Source: CAZOZZ01 sp965262425 (lineage in GTDB: Bacteria > Acidobacteriota > Terriglobia > 20CM-2-55-15). From it: a stretch of DNA of 64,000 bases. The translations under genes and the position numbers were made by a program. The notes under the pieces were generated by a model that was not told the origin of the DNA, searched no databases, and saw only the letters and a list, made by a program, of their open reading frames with translations. The stretch lies in the NCBI GenBank assembly GCA_965262425.1, contig OZ253536.1:1364001-1428000 (forward strand). Direction: 5' to 3'. Of the stretch, positions 44,078-52,346 are shown piece after piece. How positions within the stretch are numbered: position 1 is the first letter of the stretch; every line of letters begins with the position of its first letter.

Positions 44078-46792
44078 TTGAAAGTACAGTTGGAACAGCG
44101 AGATTTGGCAAATGCCACCGATGCTCTGGCACTTTCTAGGCCCAGTAACCCTGACCGACCGCCAACGTTCCGAGAGACCTCCCAAGTGTTCCAGCAGGCG
44201 AAAGCCAACTATGATCTAGAAGTGACTCTGGATCAGCTTGAGGCCGTCCGAGATGCCGTGACCGCATGTGATTGCCAAGTCCCGGAGCGCCGTCGAGAAC
44301 GGGTAAGGGAAACCGGAACGAGAACCGCACGCTTCCTGTTCACACCCAGCCATCGGGATGATTCTCAGAGGGGAGTCTTCACCGAATTCTGTAGGTCTGT
44401 AGCATTTCGGAGCGTTGCTATTGCTGGCATCGGATGGATACTTGCTAACGTACTGTCCTCAGTAACCCTCACATCCGGCTTCGCTCAGGCGACTGAACCC
44501 ACTCCCATAGCCGAAATTCTGTCCGACCTTGATGTGGACTTCGCTCCGGACAGGCTTGGTGAGGATTTCCTCGTGCGCGGAACCGCGACGACATACCCAC
44601 ATGTCGCCCGCGGAGAGTTTCTTTATGTCGTCATACAGGACAGTACCGGAGGCTTGCGTCTGCTGGCAGAGGATCCCCAGCTCTTCGTGGGAATCGAACC
44701 GGGCACGATTGTGAGGGCTTCCGGACAGCTGGCCCACCGCCGCGGCATCGAGGAACTACACCTCCAGGCCGCCGAAATTGAGGGAATCACATCACTACCC
44801 GAGCCGCGGGACGTCCTGGTATCGGATCTTCTGAGCGAGCGCTACGCACACCAACTTGTACGGGTCACGGGTTATCTCAGGGGTGGGACGGAGGCGAGCG
44901 GAGATCTCTGGGGAGAGTTCCGCGATCGATCCGGAGTAATCCCGCTCCGCCTTCCCGCTCGGTTCCTGGCTCAGTCCGATTTCCTGCCCGCGCTCGAACG
45001 CGGGGGCGAAGTCGAGATCGTGGGCATCGCCGGCCAATCCAGGCTGGAGGCGCCGTGGGTGGGAGGATATCGGCTTGCGCCGCGAGAACTAGTCGATATT
45101 GTTTTCGAGGCGGTTCCGCCTTACCGGCTCATTGCAACGGTCGTATCCTTTGTCTTTCTGCTTGGCTTGGCCGCCGCCTTGTGGGCGCGTCGTCGAGCCT
45201 CGGAAAGACGCGCCGCCGAGCTCGGCGAACTGCTCGAAGAGGTGCGCCGATCCAAGCAAGCCATGGCGGCGACACAGGAGATCTACCTCCAGCTGTTCGA
45301 AGAAGATCTGACGGGACACATCGTCATGGTCCCCTCAGGCACCGTGGTTCGTTGCAATCGCGCAGCGTGCAGCACATTCGGCTTCGATTCCGAAGATGCC
45401 TGGAAAGCTGAGGCTGGCTTTACGATTTGGAACGGCGATGAGGCTGGAGCCGAACTTCTGACGAAGCTGAGGAATACGAAGCGGCTGGAGTTGGTTGAAA
45501 TCGACACCCGACGAATCGACGGCCAAGAGATCACTGTCCTTGTCAACCTGCAGGGAGACTTCACCGCCGATGGCGAATTGGAGGAGATTCAGGCTTCGCT
45601 TTTTGACATTATCGAACACAAGAGCCTCGAAAGAAACATGGTCCAAGCGGACAAGATGAGCAGTATTGGCCGACTGGCTGCGGGCGTGGCGCATGATTTC
45701 AACAACCTCCTAACAATCATCTCGGGTTCCGCGTCACTCCTGACCAGACACAATGGTCCGGAGGAGAAAGAAATCGTCGACATTCAGATGGCGGTCTCAA
45801 AAGCTGCGGTGTTGACCCAGCGACTGCTCGCGTTTGGACGAAAGCAGCACCTTATGTCTCAAGTGTTCTATCTCAATGATTTGATCGGGAGCATCCGTGG
45901 ACTCTTGGCAAGCCTAGTCGGTGAGCGGATCGACCTCGCCTTGGATCTCTCTAAAGAGAAGGTTGCGGTCAACACGGATCCGGGACAACTGGAGCAAGTA
46001 ATCGTCAACCTTGCAGCCAATGCAAGAGACGCCATGCCCAATGGTGGGACGCTTCGCATCGAATCCGAAGCTACGAAGCTTGATGATGCTTTCGTGGAGA
46101 CGCATTCCGGCGCTGTACTCGGCGACTACGCTAGGCTTACCGTCATGGACACGGGAACCGGCATGGATGCGACTACGCTGTCCCACGTCTTTGAGCCCTT
46201 CTACACGACGAAGCAGCCTGGTGAAGGTACCGGCCTGGGGCTGGCCATGGTCTACGGCATCGTCAAGCAAAGCGAGGGATACGTGTCGATCGATAGCGTC
46301 CTGGGCCGTGGGACCAAGGTATCGGTCTATTTACCGAAGGCTGATGGCCCCGTCAGCCCGCTCGAAACCCCGGCGAAGACATTGGCCCGTGGGACGGGAT
46401 CCTGCGAGATACTGTTAGTGGAAGACGAGGATGAACTGAGAACTCTACTCTGCCGAGTGCTGCGCGAGGCTGGTTATGACCCGATCGAGGCCAGCAACGG
46501 CGTGGAAGCCATTTCCGCCCTCAAACTGGCGCACGGTCCCGTTCCATTGGTCGTAACTGACGTACACATGCCGAAGATGAACGGAACGGCGTTGGCGAGG
46601 TACCTGACTCGGTGCGATCCTGAGCTGAAAATTCTGTTTATGTCCGGCTACACAGAGAGCCCGATCTTTCGTGACAAGGCTGTAGCAAGCAACATTCTGC
46701 AGAAGCCTTTCCACCCCGACCAGTTTCTCCAGAAGGTGCACGAACTCATCGGCGGCTCGGGCAACAGGAGCCAGGGCGCGGTTGCGGGCTAG
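44078..46792 (+). CDS. Hybrid sensor histidine kinase with C-terminal receiver
   Basis: 904 aa. The first 105 residues are soluble and unusual. Then a membrane helix (about 110-130), an extracytoplasmic OB-like sensor (about 140-345), and a second helix (YRLIATVVSFVFLLGLAAAL). A PAS-like domain follows (GTVVRCNRAACSTFGFDSED), then a HisKA with LAAGVAHDFNNLLTIISGSA. The ATPase has NLAANARDAMPNGG, DTGTGM and GEGTGLGLAMVYGIVKQS. The receiver has LLVEDEDELRTLL, Asp in LVVTDVHMPKMNG and LQKPFHP. Start: TTG at 44078 with GGAGGG upstream; a later start near the first helix is possible. The TAG stop coincides with the CTAG where a small mobile element inserted. Looks functional. Confidence 0.85.
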   Translation: MKVQLEQRDLANATDALALSRPSNPDRPPTFRETSQVFQQAKANYDLEVTLDQLEAVRDAVTACDCQVPERRRERVRETGTRTARFLFTPSHRDDSQRGVFTEFCRSVAFRSVAIAGIGWILANVLSSVTLTSGFAQATEPTPIAEILSDLDVDFAPDRLGEDFLVRGTATTYPHVARGEFLYVVIQDSTGGLRLLAEDPQLFVGIEPGTIVRASGQLAHRRGIEELHLQAAEIEGITSLPEPRDVLVSDLLSERYAHQLVRVTGYLRGGTEASGDLWGEFRDRSGVIPLRLPARFLAQSDFLPALERGGEVEIVGIAGQSRLEAPWVGGYRLAPRELVDIVFEAVPPYRLIATVVSFVFLLGLAAALWARRRASERRAAELGELLEEVRRSKQAMAATQEIYLQLFEEDLTGHIVMVPSGTVVRCNRAACSTFGFDSEDAWKAEAGFTIWNGDEAGAELLTKLRNTKRLELVEIDTRRIDGQEITVLVNLQGDFTADGELEEIQASLFDIIEHKSLERNMVQADKMSSIGRLAAGVAHDFNNLLTIISGSASLLTRHNGPEEKEIVDIQMAVSKAAVLTQRLLAFGRKQHLMSQVFYLNDLIGSIRGLLASLVGERIDLALDLSKEKVAVNTDPGQLEQVIVNLAANARDAMPNGGTLRIESEATKLDDAFVETHSGAVLGDYARLTVMDTGTGMDATTLSHVFEPFYTTKQPGEGTGLGLAMVYGIVKQSEGYVSIDSVLGRGTKVSVYLPKADGPVSPLETPAKTLARGTGSCEILLVEDEDELRTLLCRVLREAGYDPIEASNGVEAISALKLAHGPVPLVVTDVHMPKMNGTALARYLTRCDPELKILFMSGYTESPIFRDKAVASNILQKPFHPDQFLQKVHELIGGSGNRSQGAVAG

Positions 46793-47062
46793 GAGCCCGT
46801 GGTGGAAGTCTGTAGGGTCGCGCGCAGGGGTATTCGGGTCACAGGCGCGAAATGAGGAGCGGAACGATGCTTTGTCATCGTGACCGACGAATGACAAAGC
46901 CTGTGGCCCGAAGACCCCTGCGCCCTACGGGTTACGACGGCATGGGGCCATCTGCGGCGTTGGCACTCCTAGATCGATGGCGAGCATCGACGTCGTCGTG
47001 CCGCCTTGCAGCTAGCCCCATGGCGCTCGTAACGCGACCCTACAGACTTCCACCACGGGCTC
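46793..47062. mobile_element. MITE with CTAG-type ends, copy B (270 bp)
   Basis: Inverted ends GAGCCCGTGGTGGAAGTCTG, continuing TAGGGTCGCG, are perfect over about 30 bases. CTAG lies on both sides (46789-46792 and 47063-47066). An internal stem CTTTGTCAT...ATGACAAAG is present. The insertion sits exactly at the stop codon of the hybrid kinase. Confidence 0.9.
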
Positions 47063-47066
47063 CTAG

Positions 47067-47391
47067 GAAGGCGTCGGCCGGATCGCCCCCGCCATGCAGG
47101 CTTTCGTGGACGACGGACGGGCTCCCCGGCGTCATGACGATGATCGCCCGGGGCGGCGCGATCGTCCACTGGGAGGCTGTGGGGATGCGGGACATCGAGG
47201 CCGGCGACCCGCTCGAGCCCGATGACATCTTCCGCATCTACTCGATGACGAAGCCCATCACGAGTACAGCGAATCATGATGCTTGTCGAGAGCGGCGACA
47301 TCGCTCCCGACCAGAACAACCTCTCGCGCAAAACCTCGCCTTTAGCGGTGTCGACGAGCCCGTTGTCGTTTTTTGTTGCGTTTCGGCCTAA
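47067..47391 (+). pseudogene. Fragment of a beta-lactamase-family serine hydrolase
   Basis: Reads MQAFVDDGRAPGVMTMIARG, GAIVHWEAVGMRDIEAGDPL, then IFRIYSMTKPITS, where S-M-T-K is the class C-type catalytic S-x-x-K. The frame shifts there; one frame over it continues AIMMLVESGDIAPDQ before dissolving. Only the first fifth of the domain remains, directly after the small mobile element. Confidence 0.65.
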
Positions 47392-47555
47392 GAGTAAAGA
47401 TCGCGGCGACGCCCGTCCCAATCCTACGGTTCCTTAACTACAGTCGATGTATGCTGTGGCGCAGGCCGATCCTGGAGACTCGCCGGAATTTCTCTCTCCA
47501 AGGGTGTCCCGATACGTGTTCGGCGCCAGAGGCGGGGCGCTCGAGCAGTTGCAGT
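47392..47555. other. Short gap
   Basis: No gene recognised. A minus-strand frame (GELQLLERPASGAEH) continues across the C9 run from the next entry, so this may be the 3' end of that fragment. Confidence 0.3.
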
Positions 47556-47702
47556 TCACCCCCCCCCAGCAAAGTTGAGGACGATGTTGATCTGGCCCGC
47601 CCAGTTTCCGTCCGGTGAGAATTCACTCTCCAGAGGCAGGTTCATCAAGAAGCGATCACCGCCAGGAGACACCGCAAACGGGCCAGGCCGTCGCTCGCAT
47701 GT
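47556..47702 (-). pseudogene. C-terminal fragment resembling TolB-like tails of Ser/Thr kinases
   Basis: The frame reads ERRPGPFAVSPGGDRFLMNL and then NWAGQINIVLNFAGGG. It resembles the last beta-blade ('DVSPDGqRFL.n ... i.vVLNW') common at the end of WD40/TolB-type kinases in Acidobacteria. It stops immediately after a run of nine G (47559-47567). The upstream part is absent. Confidence 0.4.
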
Positions 47703-47900
47703 CACAGAAATGTCGCGAATGTGAACGCGTGTCAAAGTAAGGTCAGTCCGAAAACACCCCGTGACGGCTCCAATCGCTCCAATCACTTTCAAATCAATGC
47801 CAAAGGAATCCAGGAATCCACCCCGGCTTTGGCAGGAAGCTTGCCTTTGTATGTATGGGATGGTGGAACCGGATCGAATAGAGCGGACAGGAGGCGCGGC

Positions 47901-48920
47901 ATGCTCAATCATCGATACATAAGGTTCCCAAGGTTCGCCGGCTACGGTCGCATGATGTCTGCCCTGCTCTACCTCGTCCTGGCATGCACGGCAGCCTCAG
48001 CTGAGGGTGGGCGACAAACGCGGACACTGACCGGTCAGGTCGTAGATGTATCGGGCGATCCTGTTCCCCACATCGAGATCCGGCTGGAAGGGTTCGGCAG
48101 TGCTCGAAAGACTGAGACCAACATCTTCGGCCAATTTCAATTCTTCGACGTTACACGACAAGGCAGCTGGCTCGTGATCGAAGCGGTCGGCTATCAAGCC
48201 GTCCGCGAGCCGATCACAACAGTCGGCTTCTCCTCACCCACGCAAATCGTCCTTCCAAGACTTTGGCACGCTTCGAGGTTCAACCGATCGGCGGCTGCGC
48301 ATCCGGTTATCGACGTGACCCAGATGCTGGGGAACTTCCCCGGCGAAGCGGTTGAGGAATACGAAAAGGGGCTGAGAGCGAAGGAGAAGAACAAAACGGA
48401 TCTGGCCATCGCGCATCTGGAGAAAGCTGTGCTCCTGGCACCCGATTTCGGCGATGCTCACATCAACCTCGGCGTGCTCTACCACGGTCTGGATCGACTC
48501 CGGGAAGCAGAGCAGGAATACCTGCACGCCAGGCACCTCACCAAGAATCATGCGCAACCTCTGATCAATCTTGGCGGAATCTATTTGAAGGAAGGAAAAA
48601 ACGAGGCCGCAATTCAAGTGCTCCGCGAAGCCATATCCATAACACCACCTTCCGCCCTTGCTTTCTACAATCTCGGCATCGCCCTGTACCGGACGAACAA
48701 GCTTGCCGAAGCGGAGGAGTCGTTGCTTCGGGCCCGCGCACTCGGAGCACTCGACCCAAGACTCGCGAGGGTACGACTCATGCTGGCCAACATCTACCTG
48801 CTCAGACAAGACCGGGATCGACTGCTCGAACAACTCGTAGCCTATCTCGAGGAGAATCCAGAGGGGCAGGACCGCCCGAAGGTTTTACAGATGCGCTCGA
48901 CCATCCTGGGCATCAATTGA
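47901..48920 (+). CDS. Exported protein with carboxypeptidase-regulatory-like and TPR domains
   Basis: 339 aa from the ATG at 47901, with GGAGG six bases upstream. A signal sequence lies at about residues 18-36 (SALLYLVLACTAASAEG). A carboxypeptidase-regulatory-like beta-sandwich follows (TGQVVDVSGDPVPHIEIRLE; TNIFGQFQFFDV; IEAVGYQAVREP). From about residue 150 there are four to five TPR repeats (AIAHLEKAVLLAPDFGDAHI; QPLINLGGIYLKEGKNEAAI; AFYNLGIALYRTNKLAEAE). Such proteins scaffold periplasmic or outer-membrane complexes. The frame is open further upstream but not convincingly. Confidence 0.8.
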   Translation: MLNHRYIRFPRFAGYGRMMSALLYLVLACTAASAEGGRQTRTLTGQVVDVSGDPVPHIEIRLEGFGSARKTETNIFGQFQFFDVTRQGSWLVIEAVGYQAVREPITTVGFSSPTQIVLPRLWHASRFNRSAAAHPVIDVTQMLGNFPGEAVEEYEKGLRAKEKNKTDLAIAHLEKAVLLAPDFGDAHINLGVLYHGLDRLREAEQEYLHARHLTKNHAQPLINLGGIYLKEGKNEAAIQVLREAISITPPSALAFYNLGIALYRTNKLAEAEESLLRARALGALDPRLARVRLMLANIYLLRQDRDRLLEQLVAYLEENPEGQDRPKVLQMRSTILGIN

Positions 48921-49070
48921 ACCTCCGCTCCACCTCCAGCGACTCACACTGCGAATCCCACTGCCGAGTAGAGGAAGCCACTATCGGTCCGTAAGTATCC
49001 CGTTGGCCGTATCCGCCGTTTCCGGCATCGTGCCCGTTAGGTTCTCCGTGACCGACAGTGACCTCCCACC

Positions 49071-49363
49071 TCACAGACCCGAGCGTGCACGTTGATGCAC
49101 TCGGTTCCTCAAGTCGAACCGACGGCGCTGGGGCAGGCTTCCAAGGTCGCGAGATACGAGGGCGCAACAACGAACATGAATCGTGGCCGAGAGCAGGAAG
49201 GCCGCTACGGCTGCCAGAGCCAGCCCGATGAGCAGGGCATGTATGGCGTCGGTGCCGGAGGAGAACCTCAATCCGATGCCGACCAGAACCGCTGTCGACA
49301 GGATCAGGTGAGGATGCTGCCCCCGCGCACCCGGTTGATCTCGTTTCGTCCTAACACGAGCAT
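49071..49363 (-). pseudogene. Small membrane protein, frameshifted
   Basis: The ATG at 49363 has AGGAGG about nine bases upstream and starts MLVLGRNEINRVRGG. The frame stops after 19 codons. With one extra G in the G5 run (near 49325) it continues LILSTAVLVGIGLRF and a helix HALLIGLALAAVAAFLLS, to 49071. No family recognised. Confidence 0.35.
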
Positions 49364-49453
49364 GAATCGAAAACCTCCTGGCCGTGGTCTGTTTCGATCT
49401 GGATTCGAGGGACGTGCCACCGCCAAAACATGGCATTATGCCGGGAGTCTACC

Positions 49454-49731
49454 AGCTTGTGGCGGAACTCTCGGGGGTCGCGCGCAGGGGTATTCGGGTC
49501 ACAGGCGCGAAATGAGGAGTGGAGCGATGCCTTGTCATCATGACCGACGAACGACAAAGCCTGAGGCCCGCAGACCCCTGCGCCCTTCGGGTGTCGACGG
49601 CATGGGGCCAGCTGCGGCGTTGCCACTCTCTCCGGACATTGCCCGATGGGGAGCATCGACGTCGTCCCTGCGCCTTGCATCTGGTCCCATGGCGTTCGTA
49701 ACGCGGCCCCCGAGAGTTCCGCCACAGGCTG
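49454..49731. mobile_element. MITE with CTAG-type ends, copy C (about 278 bp)
   Basis: The ends CAGCTTGTGGCGGAACTCTC and CAGCCTGTGGCGGAACTCTC are inverted. The interior matches copies A and B, including the CTTTGTC..GACAAAG-type stem. I see no clean target duplication (left flank ctac, right flank cttg). It ends seven bases before the aminotransferase ATG and so displaces its native upstream region. Confidence 0.8.
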
Positions 49732-49738
49732 CTTGCCT

Positions 49739-50899
49739 ATGAAGTTCTCCGTCGATGCATTAAATGCCGAAGCGTCCCCATTGATCGAGATCGCCATGGC
49801 TGCCGATCAGGTTCGGGACCCCTACCGGCTCTACTATGGTGAATCGGATTCGCCAACACCGGAATTCATCTGTCGGGCCGCCTATGAGGCCACGCGTCGG
49901 GGCCATACCTTCTATACGCCGACGGCAGGTTACCCGGAGCTGCGGGAAGCTATTGTCTCGAAGGTCGCCGAACTTCACGATGTCCGATACCGGCCATCGG
50001 AGGTCGTCTGCACGGTCGGCGCCGGGATGGCGATTTTTCTTGCTGTTCGCTCCTGTGTGAACCCGGGTGACAATGTTCTCATCATCTCCCCCGCCTTCTC
50101 GGTTTTTGCCTCGACCGTGACTGTGTTTGGAGGGGAGGTTCGCCGAGTTCCCCTCCTGAGGGAAAAAGATCGTTTCGTTCTCGACCTGGATCACATCCGG
50201 GCGTCCATCAATGACCGTACCCGGATGCTCGTCGTCAACAGCCCTTCGAATCCAACCGGGTGGGTCATTTCCCGGGCGGAACAGGAAGCGTTGTGGCAGT
50301 TGGCGGTCGAACATGATTTCGTTATCTTGAGCGACGAAGTCTACGAGCGAATCGTTTTTGATGGTCCGGTCGCCCCTTCCTTTGCGCGGGTGGCGACCGA
50401 CCGCGAGCACCTGCTCGTTGTCAACAGCTTTTCGAAGACCTACAACATGACGGGCTGGCGCCTGGGCTACGCGCTCGGAGACGAAAAACTGATCGCGTTG
50501 ATGACGAAAGTCGAGGAGTTCATCATTTCATCGCCGCCTTCGATGGTTCAACAGGCCGGCATTGCGGCCCTCCGCGACGGCGAGCCCTACATCGAGCAGA
50601 TTCGGACCGAATACACGAGGCGGAGAGAAAAGGTGGTCGATGCGCTCAGGTCGATACCGGGGCTTACGCTGCCCGAGCCCGCGGGTGCGTTCTATGCCTT
50701 TCCCCAGATCGAAGAACTCCGGGATTCCATGAAGTTCGCCCGCGTTCTGCTCGAAGAACGAAGAGTCGGCGTGGCCCCCGGCTCGGCGTTTGGACCGGAT
50801 GGCGAGGGATATATGCGGTTGTCGTTTGCGGTTTCCGATGAGGTCCTTGATCCGGCGCTGGAATTGTTTGCCGAATATCTACGTGAGGTCGGTTGGTAA
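49739..50899 (+). CDS. Class I/II PLP aminotransferase (aspartate aminotransferase-like)
   Basis: 386 aa. It transfers an amino group from an amino acid to a keto acid. Visible: YYGESDSPTPEFI near residue 35, the glycine-rich PLP loop VGAGMAIFLAV, NSPSNPTGWV, SDEVYERIVFDG, the Schiff-base lysine in NSFSKTYNMTGWRLGYALG, and the substrate-carboxylate arginine near YMRLSFA. Length is typical. Start MKFSVDALNAEASP at 49739; no ribosome site is visible because a mobile element ends seven bases upstream, which probably removed the native leader. Expression may rely on the element's end or be lost. Confidence 0.88.
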   Translation: MKFSVDALNAEASPLIEIAMAADQVRDPYRLYYGESDSPTPEFICRAAYEATRRGHTFYTPTAGYPELREAIVSKVAELHDVRYRPSEVVCTVGAGMAIFLAVRSCVNPGDNVLIISPAFSVFASTVTVFGGEVRRVPLLREKDRFVLDLDHIRASINDRTRMLVVNSPSNPTGWVISRAEQEALWQLAVEHDFVILSDEVYERIVFDGPVAPSFARVATDREHLLVVNSFSKTYNMTGWRLGYALGDEKLIALMTKVEEFIISSPPSMVQQAGIAALRDGEPYIEQIRTEYTRRREKVVDALRSIPGLTLPEPAGAFYAFPQIEELRDSMKFARVLLEERRVGVAPGSAFGPDGEGYMRLSFAVSDEVLDPALELFAEYLREVGW

Positions 50900-51043
50900 A
50901 GAAAGAAAGAAAGGATTTTCAACGCAAAGGCGCAAAGTCTGATTGTGTTCGCACTCGGCTTGTCGGGGTGATATCACTTTCAAACGATTCGCATGGTGGA
51001 TATTCTGAGGGCATCTGAACCCCGACTTTTCGGAGGCAATCGA

Positions 51044-52165
51044 GTGAGTAAGGCTTTTTTCGTCCAGACCGTTTTTGTGACCCTGTCCGTTCTTGCGATG
51101 GTGGTGCCTGCCGGTGCCGCGGAATCACCCCAGACGTTGAGTAAGATCCAGTTGCCACCTGGTTTCCACATCAGTGTGTATGCCGAGGACGTGGCTAATG
51201 CGCGATCGATGGTCCTTTCGCCGAACGGGACGCTGTTCGTCAGCACGCGGAGAGCGGGCAACGTTTACGCCGTTCGAGATACGGACAAGGATCACAAGGC
51301 GGACGAGGTGGTCACTATCGCCAGCGGGCTGTCGATGCCGAGTGGCATCGAATTTCGGGAGGGTTCGCTCTATGTGGCTGAGATCCATCGCGTTCTACGC
51401 TTCGATGAGATCGAATCCAGGCTGGGCAACCCACCTTCGCCGGTCGTCCTCATCGACACGCTTCCGACCGAGGAGCATCATGGCTGGAAATACCTTCGAT
51501 TCGGACCGGACGGCAAGCTTTACTTCAACATCGGGGCCCCCTGTAACATCTGTGAACCCGACGATCCCTACGGATCGATCGTTCGGATGAACCCGGACGG
51601 TAGCGACATGGAAGTGTTTGCCCGGGGTGTCCGTAACACGGTCGGCTTCGACTGGCAGCCGGGAACGGGAGATCTGTGGTTTACCGACAACGGCAGGGAC
51701 ATGCTCGGCGACGACGTGCCGCCCGACGAGTTGAACCGTGTCACCGAGGCCGGGTTGCACTTCGGGTACCCCTACTGCCATGGAGGAGAGATTCCGGATC
51801 CGGAATTCGGCAAGCCTGGCGTCTGTGCGGACTACGAGCCGACCGTCATGAACCTGGGGCCGCACGTGGCCGCGATCGGCATGACGTTCTACACTGGCGA
51901 CATGTTCCTGGACGAATACAAGAATCAGATCCTGATTGCCGAACACGGCTCCTGGAACCGGAGCACTCCGATCGGCTACCGCCTCATGGTCGTACGGCTC
52001 GAAGACGGCAAAGCAGTCAGCTACGAGCCTCTTGCAGAAGGCTGGCTCGAAGGAACCGAGGCGTGGGGACGCCCCGCCGACGTCATCCAGATGCCGGACG
52101 GATCGTTGTTGCTCTCCGACGACCGGGTCGGCGTCATCTATCGCATTACCTACGGGGATGAGTGA
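51044..52165 (+). CDS. PQQ-dependent sugar (sorbosone-type) dehydrogenase-like protein
   Basis: About 373 aa from a GTG at 51044 with GGAGG seven bases upstream. A signal peptide FVTLSVLAMVVPAGAAES is followed by a six-bladed beta-propeller: PPGFHISVYAEDVANARSM, SPNGTLFVSTRRAGNVYAV, HHGWKYLRFGPDGKLYFNIG, ARGVRNTVGFDWQPGTGDLWF, TDNGRDMLGDDVPPDELNRV, IAEHGSWNRSTPIGYR, and PDGSLLLSDDRVGVIYRI. The family oxidises aldoses or sorbosone in the periplasm with PQQ, though many members are uncharacterised. The gene looks intact and stands alone. Confidence 0.87.
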   Translation: MSKAFFVQTVFVTLSVLAMVVPAGAAESPQTLSKIQLPPGFHISVYAEDVANARSMVLSPNGTLFVSTRRAGNVYAVRDTDKDHKADEVVTIASGLSMPSGIEFREGSLYVAEIHRVLRFDEIESRLGNPPSPVVLIDTLPTEEHHGWKYLRFGPDGKLYFNIGAPCNICEPDDPYGSIVRMNPDGSDMEVFARGVRNTVGFDWQPGTGDLWFTDNGRDMLGDDVPPDELNRVTEAGLHFGYPYCHGGEIPDPEFGKPGVCADYEPTVMNLGPHVAAIGMTFYTGDMFLDEYKNQILIAEHGSWNRSTPIGYRLMVVRLEDGKAVSYEPLAEGWLEGTEAWGRPADVIQMPDGSLLLSDDRVGVIYRITYGDE

Positions 52166-52171
52166 TGAGGA

Positions 52172-52333
52172 AGTGGTCAGTGGCCAGTGGTCAGTGGTCA
52201 GTTGGGGGAAGGAGCGCGAGACTCGTCTTACTCCTTCCTTCACTCCGAGGCATACGGCCCACGGCACTGAGGATTACTTTCATTTAGCCGGGACCCCACC
52301 CCTCCTCAACTGACCACTGACCACTGACCACCT
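52172..52333. repeat. Inverted array of GTGGTCAGT-type repeats
   Basis: Left arm (52172-52203): GTGGTCAGTGGCCAGTGGTC, then AGTGGTCAGTT. Right arm (52308-52333): AACTGACCACTGACCACTGA, then CCACC. Together they form an inverted repeat of about 25 bp around 104 bases, made of a 7-9-base unit. It lies between two convergent genes, so a transcript from either side could fold into a long hairpin and act as a terminator. Confidence 0.75.
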
Positions 52334-52346
52334 CCCATCCCCCCCA

